Shown here one piece after another: positions 1 to 8,537 of a stretch of 64,000 nt of DNA. Below the pieces are notes generated by a model. It was given only the letters and a program-made list of their open reading frames with translations, searched no databases and had not been told where the DNA came from. Position 1 is the stretch's first letter; each line of letters starts with the position of its first letter. A program made the translations under genes and the position numbers. Where the stretch lies: positions 52,345-116,344 of the forward strand of contig DGVD01000010.1 in assembly GCA_002395835.1 (NCBI GenBank), written 5' to 3'. The stretch comes from Bacteroidales bacterium UBA4293. GTDB lineage: Bacteria; Bacteroidota; Bacteroidia; Bacteroidales; Bacteroidaceae.

Positions 1-541
1 ATTCCCCCGTTCCACCTGGAGGAATTTTCCCGTCAAAGATTTGTAGAACATTTCGTTTATCACCCATCGCATTATTTACCACATATTGTTGGAAAAGCCA
101 TTGCTGGAGAGCTTTTGATCTAATCTTCCGTTCACTTTTCAGATTACAGATTGTGGGATCAACACCAGGAAGACTGTCAATGCGGTGATTAATCTCTGAA
201 ATTGCTTTTTCTTCTTTCACAAAATAACCAGACGGATTCAAAAGATTGAAAACTGGTGGAACGAAATAGGGATAGTCGTTCCGTCCTTGAATGTTGCCTG
301 AATAAGCAGCTAAAAATCCCCGTTCTCCTGTTTCTTTGTCTAAAACCACGAGTACCCCAAACATCTTACCATTTTCTTTCTCAATTTCCCATTCAGGAAA
401 ACTGCAGAGTTCAGCTTTCACACATTCTGCAGCTGCCACACAAAGAGGATGTGGCTGGTAATAAAATGGATATGTAAAACATTCCGGAGCATCAAGCTGG
501 AGTGTTTCAATAGGCAAGTTATGGATTAATGGTGATTTCAT
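1..541 (-). CDS. RluA-family RNA pseudouridine synthase, N-terminal part (cut by window edge)
   Basis: Reading the minus strand from an ATG at 541 gives about 180 open codons that run off the window's left edge. The protein begins MKSPLIHNLPIETLQLDAPE and contains FTYPFYYQPHPLC, GKMFGVLVVLD, SGNIQGRNDYPYFVPPV and INHRIDSL. These resemble the N-terminal extension of the long (about 550 aa) Bacteroidetes RluA-type pseudouridine synthases. The last visible residues, PPGGTGE, would precede the GTGECAAPKLL stretch of that family as I remember it. The catalytic RluA domain lies outside the window, so the target RNA cannot be named. It is divergent from the threonine dehydratase, with 82 bp between the starts. 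Confidence 0.75.
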   Translation of the reverse strand, partial: MKSPLIHNLPIETLQLDAPECFTYPFYYQPHPLCVAAAECVKAELCSFPEWEIEKENGKMFGVLVVLDKETGERGFLAAYSGNIQGRNDYPYFVPPVFNLLNPSGYFVKEEKAISEINHRIDSLPGVDPTICNLKSERKIRSKALQQWLFQQYVVNNAMGDKRNVLQIFDGKIPPGGTGE

Positions 542-598
542 GGGCTACAAATTTACAAAGATTTTAAGGGATTCTATTATTTTATTCCGTAAAACATG

Positions 599-606
599 TA
601 CCTTTG
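599..606 (+). promoter_or_regulatory. Promoter -7 box of the threonine dehydratase gene
   Basis: TACCTTTG matches the Bacteroides -7 consensus TAnnTTTG and lies 17 bp before the ATG at 624. It falls inside the open frame upstream of 624, which argues against any earlier start codon. Confidence 0.6.
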
Positions 607-623
607 CACCAAATTTTGAAAAC

Positions 624-1835
624 ATGGAGAATGAATTAACACTGAACGAAATATATAGAGCTTCTTATGCTTTAAAATCCGTTATTCGCAATACAAATTT
701 GGTCATTGCCCCATCTATAAGTAAAGATTGTGAGATTTATATAAAACCTGAAAATCTACAGGTAACAGGGTCTTTCAAAGTAAGAGGCGCTAGCTACATG
801 ATTTCTCAATTATCAGAAGAAGAAAGGAAACATGGAGTTATTGCATGCTCTGCTGGAAACCATGCACAAGGGGTAGCATTGGCTGCAAAAGCATACGGAA
901 TTAAAGCTACCATTTGTTTACCTAAAGGTGCACCTATTTCTAAAGTAGAAGCCACCCGCAGCTATGGTGCTGAAATCTGCTTGGTTCCTGGCGTATATGA
1001 TGATGCCTACAAGCGTGCATTAGAGCTAAAAGAAGAGAAAAACATGACCTTTGTTCATCCATTCGATGATGTAAAGGTTATTGCAGGTCAAGGCACAATA
1101 GGCCTGGAAATAATGAATGAAATGGCCGATGTAGATGCCATTATTGTTCCCGTGGGTGGCGGTGGTTTGATAAGCGGTGTGGCATATGCTGCGAAACAGC
1201 TTAATCCAAACGTTAAAGTCTATGGGGTACAAGCACAAGGTGCTCCAAGTATGATAAAGAGTTTAGAAGATAACCACATAGAAAGCCTTGAAAAAGTTTC
1301 TACAATAGCCGATGGCATAGCTGTAAAACAACCAGGATTTCACACTTATGATTTCTGTAAAAAATGGGTCGACAAAATTGTCACAGTTTCTGATGATGAA
1401 GTGTGTGCCGCCATCCTACTTCTACTGGAAAAACATAAACTGATTGCAGAAGGTGCAGGAGCTGTTTCTGTTGCCGCAGCCATGTTTGGTCATATTCCCT
1501 TGAAGGGTAAAAAAGCAGTTTGCGTAGTTTCTGGAGGAAATATCGATGTAACATCACTAAACCGCATCATAAATCGAGGATTGCAAATGAAGGGACGTCA
1601 ATTTACTGTTGCACTGGAAATCAAGGATCGTCCTGGTGAACTTGTTAATATCGCCTCTTTAATAGCAAAAAGTGGAGCGAACATAACAGCCATCAACCAT
1701 GAGCGAACCAATTCCGACATCAAAGTCAATTCCTGTGTACTTAGAATAACAATGGAAACTCGAGACTTTGATCATATAGCAGAAATAAAAGAGGCTCTGA
1801 TCAATAATAAATTCAATATAATAAAAGAAAAATAG
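624..1835 (+). CDS. ilvA: Threonine dehydratase (threonine ammonia-lyase) with C-terminal ACT domain
   Basis: A 403-residue PLP enzyme converting L-threonine to 2-oxobutanoate and ammonia, the first step of isoleucine synthesis or a catabolic route. The PLP lysine lies in SFKVRGASYM near residue 58, the phosphate-binding glycine loop is GGGGLISG, and the C-terminal 75 residues (LEIKDRPGELVNIASLIAKS) form an ACT-like regulatory domain. The frame is open back to 540, but the ATG at 624 is preferred because a -7 box lies at 599-606 and family alignment begins at MENELTLNEI. The single short ACT domain resembles the TdcB/IlvA forms common in Firmicutes and Bacteroidetes. Allosteric regulation by an amino acid is inferred from the ACT domain. 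Confidence 0.92.
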   Translation: MENELTLNEIYRASYALKSVIRNTNLVIAPSISKDCEIYIKPENLQVTGSFKVRGASYMISQLSEEERKHGVIACSAGNHAQGVALAAKAYGIKATICLPKGAPISKVEATRSYGAEICLVPGVYDDAYKRALELKEEKNMTFVHPFDDVKVIAGQGTIGLEIMNEMADVDAIIVPVGGGGLISGVAYAAKQLNPNVKVYGVQAQGAPSMIKSLEDNHIESLEKVSTIADGIAVKQPGFHTYDFCKKWVDKIVTVSDDEVCAAILLLLEKHKLIAEGAGAVSVAAAMFGHIPLKGKKAVCVVSGGNIDVTSLNRIINRGLQMKGRQFTVALEIKDRPGELVNIASLIAKSGANITAINHERTNSDIKVNSCVLRITMETRDFDHIAEIKEALINNKFNIIKEK

Positions 1836-1848
1836 ACTATAAAATAAT

Positions 1849-1876
1849 CCCCGCAATCCAAGTTTGAATTGCGGGG
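1849..1876. terminator. Bidirectional hairpin between convergent ilvA and OPT gene
   Basis: CCCCGCAAT pairs with ATTGCGGGG across a 10-nt loop. It sits between the convergent stops at 1835 and 1897. T-rich flanks on each strand are short. Confidence 0.6.
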
Positions 1877-1896
1877 ATTACTGTTATTTAAAGTAT

Positions 1897-3870
1897 TTAT
1901 TTCTTTGCATTCAAGGTGGACCGTACCATCCAAACGATGACTAAAATATACATAATTAAAGAAATAACCTCACTCCAGTTATTTTCCCACCATGCCACAT
2001 AATCAAAGCTGATTCCTGCAAAACGAAGTGCAGCAGATACAACACCCATTAATGCACCACCTGCTATAAAACCACTGGCAATTAAGGTTCCTTTATCACC
2101 ACGAGCTCTATTTAATTCAGGGTCTTTACTTCTAGATGTAACATACCAGTTGATGGCACCACCCACCAATAGAGGTATATTCAACTCCATCGGAATAAAC
2201 ATACCTAATGCAAATGCCAATGCTGGAACCTTGAACAAAGTTAGGACAATAGCAATGGCAGCACCTATTCCATAAAGTAACCATGGCGCACCCTGACCAC
2301 TCATCAGTGGTTCAATAACTGCAGCCATTGCATTGGCCTGAGGAGCAGCCAACTGACCACTAGTAAAACCATAGGTCTTATTCAAAATCATAATAACACC
2401 GGCAACAGTTGCGGCTGAAACTAAAACACCCAAAAACTTCCAAGTTTCCTGCTTTTGAGGGGTACTACCCAGCCAATAACCTGTTTTCAAGTCGGTAATG
2501 AATGCACCTGCTGTACTCAATGCCGTGCAAGTTACACCACCCATAATCAAGGCAGCCACCATTCCAGATGTACCCTTTAAGCCGATAGCAACCAAAATAA
2601 CTGATGCTAAAATCAAAGTCATCAAGGTCATACCTGAAACAGGGTTGGAACCCACAATGGCAATCGCATTGGCAGCCACAGTAGTAAACAAGAAGACGAT
2701 AATAGTCAATACCAAAATGGCTGTTATACTGAATAGCCATACCCTATCCATAACACCAAATTGGAAGAATAGGAAAGTAACTATTAAGGCAGCTATGAGT
2801 CCTATGACGACAACCTTCATTGGAATATCACGCTGGGTTCTTGGAACAACTTCATTTGAATCAACCTTTTTGCCAGCGAATTCCCTACCAGCCAATGAAA
2901 CTGCACCTTTTATAATACCCCAACTTTTAATAATACCGATGATACCAGCCATGGCAATACCACCAATACCAATACTCTTAGAATAGGTAAAGATCTGTTC
3001 TGCTGTGGCTGTACCTGCAATGACTCCATCTGCTATTTCCATTTCTGGCCAAATTAAAGCAATGCATGGAACAATAATCCACCAAACAGCTAAAGAGCCC
3101 AAACAGATTATCAATGCATATTTGAAGCCTACGATGTAGCCCATTCCTAAAACTGCTGCACCAGTGTTAATCTTCAAAACCAATTTAGCCTTCTCTGCTA
3201 TCGTTTCTCCGAAGCCTACCATCCTTGAAGTAACGGTTTCATTCCATAGACCAAAAGTAGCAATAACAAAATCATAAAGTCCACCTATAACACCAGCTAA
3301 AAGTAAAGGTTTAGCCTGATCTCCACCCTTCTCACCAGACACTAAGACTTGCGTACTAGCCGTAGCCTCAGGAAATGGATATTTACCGTGCATATCTTTT
3401 ACAAAATACTTACGGAAAGGTATCAAGAATAAAATGCCCAAAATACCACCTAGCAATGAAGATATGAACACTTCCAAAAAGTTGACTGTCAACTCCGGAT
3501 ATTTAGCCTGAAGGATATAAAGTGCAGGCAAGGTGAAGATAGCTCCAGCTACAATCATGCCTGAACATGCACCTATACTCTGGATCATCACATTTTCACC
3601 CAGGGCACCTTTCCTATGTGTTGCCGATGAAACACCTACAGCAATTATGGCTATAGGAATGGCCGCCTCAAATACCTGACCCACTTTCAAACCTAAATAA
3701 GCAGCTGCAGCGCTAAAAAGTACAGCCATTAGCAAACCCCAAATTACTGAATACACAGTTACTTCCTTAGGGTTAGAAGAAGCCGGCATCAGCGGCTCAT
3801 AGGTTTCTCCCTCTTTCAATTCACGCATTGCATTTTCAGGGAGACCTACAGGTTTCTCATTTTCTTCCAT
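1897..3870 (-). CDS. OPT-family (oligopeptide transporter superfamily) membrane protein
   Basis: A 657-residue polytopic inner-membrane protein with about 14-16 hydrophobic segments and a soluble N-terminus (MEENEKPVGLPENAMRELKE). The segment GEKGGDQAKPLLLAGVIGGLYD and the repeated glycine-rich helices fit bacterial OPT proteins. Members of this superfamily import oligopeptides or metal-chelate complexes; the substrate here cannot be read from sequence. The gene follows the MalY-like lyase by 30 bp on the same strand, so the two are probably cotranscribed. That pairing suggests uptake of a sulfur-containing peptide or amino-acid derivative that the lyase then cleaves, which is inference. Confidence 0.85.
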   Translation of the reverse strand: MEENEKPVGLPENAMRELKEGETYEPLMPASSNPKEVTVYSVIWGLLMAVLFSAAAAYLGLKVGQVFEAAIPIAIIAVGVSSATHRKGALGENVMIQSIGACSGMIVAGAIFTLPALYILQAKYPELTVNFLEVFISSLLGGILGILFLIPFRKYFVKDMHGKYPFPEATASTQVLVSGEKGGDQAKPLLLAGVIGGLYDFVIATFGLWNETVTSRMVGFGETIAEKAKLVLKINTGAAVLGMGYIVGFKYALIICLGSLAVWWIIVPCIALIWPEMEIADGVIAGTATAEQIFTYSKSIGIGGIAMAGIIGIIKSWGIIKGAVSLAGREFAGKKVDSNEVVPRTQRDIPMKVVVIGLIAALIVTFLFFQFGVMDRVWLFSITAILVLTIIVFLFTTVAANAIAIVGSNPVSGMTLMTLILASVILVAIGLKGTSGMVAALIMGGVTCTALSTAGAFITDLKTGYWLGSTPQKQETWKFLGVLVSAATVAGVIMILNKTYGFTSGQLAAPQANAMAAVIEPLMSGQGAPWLLYGIGAAIAIVLTLFKVPALAFALGMFIPMELNIPLLVGGAINWYVTSRSKDPELNRARGDKGTLIASGFIAGGALMGVVSAALRFAGISFDYVAWWENNWSEVISLIMYILVIVWMVRSTLNAKK

Positions 3871-3900
3871 ATTATTATTGTTTAATTATAAATATCAGTA

Positions 3901-5058
3901 TTATTGGGTTAACCCAGCCTTAATTCGTTTCAAACCTTCTAGCAAAGTAGCATGTGGACAAGCTAAATTAATACGTATAAAACCTTCTGTTCCATACATG
4001 GTTCCAGCATTAATCCAAACCTTATGATCGTTTAGCAACCTTTCTTCCATGTGTTCAGAACTTTCTCCACTAGCTTTTATGTTAATCCATGCCAAATAAG
4101 TACCTTCTAATTTTGTCACTGGATAATTAGGTAATTCCTTTTCAAAGAAATCACAAAGCAAATCATAATTTGCAGAAATATAAGTATTTAACTGATTCAG
4201 CCATTCTTCACCCTCAGAAGTATAAGCTGCCTGTAAAGCTACCACTCCGAATGGATTCACATCACAAACTTCATTAATGTTAATCGCTTTATCAACCAAT
4301 TGTCTGATTTTATCATCTGCAATGATTATATTCGCTATTTGTAAGCCAGCGATATTGAAGGATTTACTTGGAGAAATACAGATGGCACTATGTATCATGA
4401 AGTCTTCGGACAAACTGGCAAAAGGAGTATATTTATACCCAGGCATAACCAGTTCATTATGTATTTCGTCAGAAATAACAAAAACATTGTGTTTGATGCA
4501 TAAATCCCCTACTCTTTTCAATTCTTCGGGAGTCCAAACTCTTCCAGCAGGATTATGAGGGTTACACATTAAAAAAACCTTGACCTGTGGATCGGACAAT
4601 TTACTCTCGAAATCCTCAAAGTCAATATGATAAGTTCTATCTTCATAAACTAATGGCGAATCCACACAAATACATCCGCTATTTCGAATACTGGAAAAGA
4701 AACAATTATAAACAGGTGTCTGCACTAAGACCTTGTCTCCTGGCTTTGTTATTCCTTGAATAATGGCAGAAATAGCAGGAACCACGCCACTTGTATAAAT
4801 GAAAGAATCACGAGGAATAGACCAACCGTGCCTACGGCTGAACCATTGCATCGTGCTTTGATAAAAATCTTCAGGAACCTTCACATATCCGAAAATAGGA
4901 TGCTGGGCTCTTTTCTCTACTGCCTGTTGAACTACAGGTGCTGTAGGGAAATCCATATCGGCCACCCATAGAGGTATAATCTCCTGATTTGGAGCACTGT
5001 CATATTTATAGGAATTCGTGTTCCAACGGCTAGGAACATTATCAAAATTATAAGTCAT
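3901..5058 (-). CDS. MalY/PatB-family PLP-dependent C-S lyase (cystathionine beta-lyase type)
   Basis: A 385-residue fold-type I aminotransferase-like enzyme. The N-terminus carries PLWVADMDFPTAPVV, the typical MalY/PatB signature, followed by NPHNPAGRVW and SDEIHNELV. The PLP-binding lysine is in SPSKSFNIAGLQ. Family members cleave cystathionine or cysteine conjugates to homocysteine or thiol, pyruvate and ammonia. The gene is first in a two-gene operon with the OPT transporter. A promoter with TAAATTTG lies at 5074-5081 on the minus strand, giving a very short leader. Upstream is an array of four 23-bp palindromic units (5193-5276), which could regulate this operon or the divergent hydrolase gene. 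Confidence 0.87.
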   Translation of the reverse strand: MTYNFDNVPSRWNTNSYKYDSAPNQEIIPLWVADMDFPTAPVVQQAVEKRAQHPIFGYVKVPEDFYQSTMQWFSRRHGWSIPRDSFIYTSGVVPAISAIIQGITKPGDKVLVQTPVYNCFFSSIRNSGCICVDSPLVYEDRTYHIDFEDFESKLSDPQVKVFLMCNPHNPAGRVWTPEELKRVGDLCIKHNVFVISDEIHNELVMPGYKYTPFASLSEDFMIHSAICISPSKSFNIAGLQIANIIIADDKIRQLVDKAININEVCDVNPFGVVALQAAYTSEGEEWLNQLNTYISANYDLLCDFFEKELPNYPVTKLEGTYLAWINIKASGESSEHMEERLLNDHKVWINAGTMYGTEGFIRINLACPHATLLEGLKRIKAGLTQ

Positions 5059-5073
5059 GGTGTAAGTTTTCTA

Positions 5074-5081
5074 CAAATTTA
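5074..5081 (-). promoter_or_regulatory. Promoter -7 box of the malY-like/OPT operon
   Basis: Minus-strand TAAATTTG matches TAnnTTTG and lies about 15 bp upstream of the ATG at 5058. No good TTTG -33 element is seen. Confidence 0.5.
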
Positions 5082-5192
5082 AGCAAATCTTTTGAATTAA
5101 GACTAAATTCTTATAAATTCGCAACTAAATAGACATAAATTAACGGTAATGAGTAAGAGGAATGAAATAATACACGAAAGGATTGAAGGTTG

Positions 5193-5276
5193 AAGATTAA
5201 TAATCTTGCGTCACTAAGATTAGTAATCCTACTTGACTAAGATTAGTAATCTTCGGCCAGTAAGATTACTAATCTT
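5193..5276. repeat. Four tandem 23-bp palindromic units
   Basis: Four copies of AAGATTAnTAATCTT begin at 5193, 5216, 5239 and 5262, an exact 23-bp period. Copy 2 ends in CCT instead of CTT. The 8-bp spacers vary (GCGTCACT, ACTTGACT, CGGCCAGT) but end in ACT or AGT. The array occupies the 310-bp gap between the divergent malY-like operon and the hydrolase gene; the rest of the gap is AT-rich, with only the malY promoter recognised. Confidence 0.9.
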
Positions 5277-5368
5277 CATCCCCATCGTTTATATTCATTC
5301 CTTCAAACATTAAATCTCTAATTGATTTGTAAAAGATATCCATTACGCAGAAATAAATAATGTAAATC

Positions 5369-6598
5369 ATGAAGAAAGTTTTATTCACATTACTAATGAT
5401 GAACGTAATCCTACATCCCATTCAGGCACAAGAGAAAGAATATGTTATTTTAGTTCATGGCGGTGCAGGAGTAATGAGTGCGTTACAAGAACATCCAGAA
5501 CAAAGGGATATGTATTATGCAGCATTGGATTCAGCCCTTCAGATTGGTGAAAGGCAAATGCAACTTACCGGAAAAGGTGTCGATGTAGTTTTAGCTGTCA
5601 TCAACTATTTTGAGAGCAATCCACTATTCAATTCAGGCATAGGTGCTACTGTAAGTGCTGCTGGTCAATTCGAATTGGATGCCAGTATCATGGAAGGTAA
5701 AGACTTAAGTGCAGGCTCAGTAGCAGGAGTTAAGCATATAAAACACCCTATCAATGCTGCCTATGCTGTAAAGAAAATGACTCCACATGTCATGCTTTCT
5801 GGTGATGGAGCGGATCAGTTTGCTGCCGAAAATGGACTTGAGACAGTTAAAGACAATCTCTATTTTGCTACTCCAAAAACCTTGAAATGGGTGGAAAAAT
5901 TCAAAGAAGAAAGTAAGAAAAATGGAACTGTAGGTTGTGTAGTCCTAGATAAAGAGGGGAATTTAACTGCTGGAACAAGCACAGGTGGTATGTTAGGCAA
6001 AAAATATGGAAGAATAGGCGATGCACCTATTATTGGAGCTGGTACATACGCAGATAATTCAGGTTGTGCAGTCAGTTGCACTGGTCATGGAGAATATTTT
6101 ATAAGACACTCTGTAGCAAGCAACCTGAATTTCAGAGTAAAGTTTTTAAAACAGCCTATAGAAGAAGCAGCACAAGAAATAATCTTCAAAGAATTGAATT
6201 CCGAAGAAGGTAACGGAGGGTTAATTGCCGTAGACAAAGAAGGTAATTATACCATGCCATTCAATAGTGGAGGTATGTTCCGTGGAGTACTTTATCGTGA
6301 GAAAAATACGGGTTATCTAACCGAAGAAGTAGGAATCTTCAAAGAAACAAAGAAAATGATCGATGAGAAATCAAATCTGGTAGGTGCTTTTACAAATCAA
6401 CGCCCTGTCACTAATGAAGATTTAAAGATATTCAACGATGCCACTAAAGGATATAAAGAGAAACTTGTACCCCTATCTGTAGGTACTCAAGTTGTAGCTG
6501 GTATCAACTACCTTTTTATCTGCAAGAAAGAAAATGGCACAAAAGTTTCTTTAAAGATATTCAAGCCATTGAAAGGTAAACCTAGAATAATAGAATAA
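5369..6598 (+). CDS. Secreted isoaspartyl peptidase/L-asparaginase (Ntn hydrolase) with cystatin-like C-terminal domain
   Basis: A 409-residue protein with a signal peptide ending near PIQAQ (about residue 21), so periplasmic or exported. Residues 25-330 are a plant-type asparaginase. Motifs are VHGGAG, GIGATVSAAGQFELDASIMEG, and GTVGCV, where Thr187 is the expected self-cleavage nucleophile, followed by TGGMLGKKYGRIGDAPIIGAG. The family normally ends near residue 330. Here about 73 further residues follow, starting LVGAFTNQRP and including TQVVAGINY (QVVAG at 374-378) and VSLKIFKPL. This order of N-terminal glycine, QxVxG loop and LKxFK strand is that of cystatins. The function of the tail is unknown. 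The gene is single, with a strong terminator after it. Confidence 0.88.
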   Translation: MKKVLFTLLMMNVILHPIQAQEKEYVILVHGGAGVMSALQEHPEQRDMYYAALDSALQIGERQMQLTGKGVDVVLAVINYFESNPLFNSGIGATVSAAGQFELDASIMEGKDLSAGSVAGVKHIKHPINAAYAVKKMTPHVMLSGDGADQFAAENGLETVKDNLYFATPKTLKWVEKFKEESKKNGTVGCVVLDKEGNLTAGTSTGGMLGKKYGRIGDAPIIGAGTYADNSGCAVSCTGHGEYFIRHSVASNLNFRVKFLKQPIEEAAQEIIFKELNSEEGNGGLIAVDKEGNYTMPFNSGGMFRGVLYREKNTGYLTEEVGIFKETKKMIDEKSNLVGAFTNQRPVTNEDLKIFNDATKGYKEKLVPLSVGTQVVAGINYLFICKKENGTKVSLKIFKPLKGKPRIIE

Positions 6599-6629
6599 AA
6601 AAAGGGACTCCCTTGGAGCCCCTTTTTTT
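6597..6629. terminator. Bidirectional terminator between hydrolase gene and rhaD
   Basis: GGGaCTCC pairs with GGAGcCCC around a 3-nt loop. It is flanked by seven A on the left and seven T on the right, so it can act in both directions between convergent genes. Confidence 0.85.
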
Positions 6630-6631
6630 AG

Positions 6632-7462
6632 TTATTTCTTTGTAGGACGGACCTTCGGTAGACAGAAAACATCCTGTATTTCTCTCATAGCCTCATCGGT
6701 CATACCTTCTGGTTCAAATCCCATATTCTTGGCACACATATAGATATTAGCACTCTTGTTAAGTACATCAACCACATCAAATGCTTGCATAATATCTGGG
6801 CCCACTGCTACTACACCATGTTTTTCCCAAAGCACGCAATCATAATTGTTCTTTACCTGTTCCAAAGTAGCATCAGCCAATTTTACTGAAGATGGCATCT
6901 CGTAAGGCACAATACCTAAAGCCAGTGGAGCAAAGGCCAAAGTTTCAGGTATCATAGACCAAAGTACACGAGTGATTTCCTTTGCATTCAAGAAACGTGG
7001 ACTATGGCTCATTGCCACCAACTCTATTGGGTGGGTGTGCAAAGAAGCTTTATAATCAGTTCCTGAACCTATCAGATAGTTGTGCAATGACAAATGAGAA
7101 GGAAGCTCTGAAGTAGGCTGTACAGGATTATCTGCAACAATCACATAGCTGGCACAATCATCAAGGATTCGAATTACGGAACCATTATCCATTGGCCAAC
7201 GTGCCAAATCGCGCATGCGCTTGCCTGTACCTTTACAATAGAAATAGCAGCCCTTCAAATTTGGTAAAGTCACACCTATCTGTTTTACCTCAGAAATTGC
7301 AGGAAGTGCCTTTATCTCATCGTCTACATATTCTGTTATATTTACAGTGATGTTACCACCATTACGTTCTGCCCATCCCTTCTGCCAGAGATAGCCGGCA
7401 ACTTCAGCTACCTTATCAACCTCTGCTTTCAGAGCTGGACGACCATCTAAAATTGATTTCAT
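6632..7462 (-). CDS. rhaD: L-rhamnulose-1-phosphate aldolase
   Basis: A 276-residue class II (zinc) aldolase that splits L-rhamnulose 1-phosphate into dihydroxyacetone phosphate and L-lactaldehyde. It contains GWAERNGGNITVN near the N-terminus, the zinc-binding segment SLHTHPIELVAMSH, and WEKHGVVAVG. Length matches E. coli RhaD (274 aa). It is the last gene of the rhaBATD operon, 44 bp after rhaT, and ends in a strong terminator. Expression should follow rhamnose through the operon promoter upstream of rhaB. Confidence 0.92.
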   Translation of the reverse strand: MKSILDGRPALKAEVDKVAEVAGYLWQKGWAERNGGNITVNITEYVDDEIKALPAISEVKQIGVTLPNLKGCYFYCKGTGKRMRDLARWPMDNGSVIRILDDCASYVIVADNPVQPTSELPSHLSLHNYLIGSGTDYKASLHTHPIELVAMSHSPRFLNAKEITRVLWSMIPETLAFAPLALGIVPYEMPSSVKLADATLEQVKNNYDCVLWEKHGVVAVGPDIMQAFDVVDVLNKSANIYMCAKNMGFEPEGMTDEAMREIQDVFCLPKVRPTKK

Positions 7463-7506
7463 AGTTTTACGTTATTAATTAGTCTTAATGACAATAAATA
7501 ATCAAA

Positions 7507-8535
7507 TCATATCAATTGAGGAAGGAAAGTAGAAATGATTAATACTGCCAATCCTATCAAAAGTACCACAATAGTTTTCTTGCTACAACCTTTCCATTCC
7601 TTCAATATAATACCCCAGACGTTACTGAATACCACATTCAGGGCCTGCAATATACAGAATGCCAAGGTCATCAAGGTTGGAGATTCGGTAAGGAATCCTT
7701 TGCCCAATGACAATCCGAAAAATTGGCTATACCAAAGAGCACCGGCCAAGCAACAGAAAACTAGATTATTTCCCCATACACTACCCATCTTATAATCACT
7801 CCAGGTATTGTTCTTAGAGTTCTGGTAGAAACAATAGACGGCATTAGTCATGAAACCACCCAAAGTTACCAGGAAAGTAGCTGGCAATGTCTTAAACATG
7901 GCATCCGTCTCAGGGAAATTGATATCCTTTCCAAATTCCAAGCCCACGTTAAAACAGCCACTCATAAAACCTGCCAATAAAGCTATTGCCAAGCCCTTAG
8001 GGAAATTGAAGTCCTTAACTGCAGCTTTCTTCTCTTCCTCAGAAAGTGATGCACTCTTCATGGAACCAGCCACTCCGATAATGGCAATTCCCAACAAAGT
8101 AACTACCACGCCCAAAATAACTGCAAAAGTCAACTGGGAAAGTGCATTCAACTCTGGGAAAAAGATGTTCAGCAAAACAGGGCCCATGATAGTACCCAAG
8201 CCCGCACATGTTCCTAAAGCAATGGATTGACCCAATGCAACACCTAAATAGCGCATGGAAAGGCCAAAGGTAAGACCACCAACACCCCATAGCACACCAA
8301 ACAAAATGGTCATCCAGAGACTGAACGAATCAGCATTGCTGAAAAGTTCAGTCAGACTGTGACCTGCTGGTACTGCCAATAAAGCACCCAGAAATGGGAA
8401 AATCAACCAAGCGAAAACACCTTGGACTATCCAATAGCTTTCCCAACTCCAAGCCTTGATTTTATTGATAGGCACATAACAACTGCTTTGGAAGAATGCG
8501 CCTATCGCTATAATCAGCAAACCAATGATTATCAT
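7507..8535 (-). CDS. rhaT: L-rhamnose/proton symporter
   Basis: A 342-residue membrane protein with about ten hydrophobic helices, matching RhaT of E. coli in length (344 aa) and in an N-terminus rich in aromatic residues (SSCYVPINKIKAWSWESYW). It imports L-rhamnose, probably with a proton. The stop codon of rhaA lies 2 bp before its start, so translation is probably coupled. Position between the isomerase and aldolase genes supports the assignment. Confidence 0.92.
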   Translation of the reverse strand: MIIIGLLIIAIGAFFQSSCYVPINKIKAWSWESYWIVQGVFAWLIFPFLGALLAVPAGHSLTELFSNADSFSLWMTILFGVLWGVGGLTFGLSMRYLGVALGQSIALGTCAGLGTIMGPVLLNIFFPELNALSQLTFAVILGVVVTLLGIAIIGVAGSMKSASLSEEEKKAAVKDFNFPKGLAIALLAGFMSGCFNVGLEFGKDINFPETDAMFKTLPATFLVTLGGFMTNAVYCFYQNSKNNTWSDYKMGSVWGNNLVFCCLAGALWYSQFFGLSLGKGFLTESPTLMTLAFCILQALNVVFSNVWGIILKEWKGCSKKTIVVLLIGLAVLIISTFLPQLI

Positions 8536-8537
8536 AA

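Noticed and set aside
5193..5276. CRISPR array
   Set aside because: Repeat units are 15 bp with 8-bp spacers, far below CRISPR sizes, and there are no cas genes in the window.
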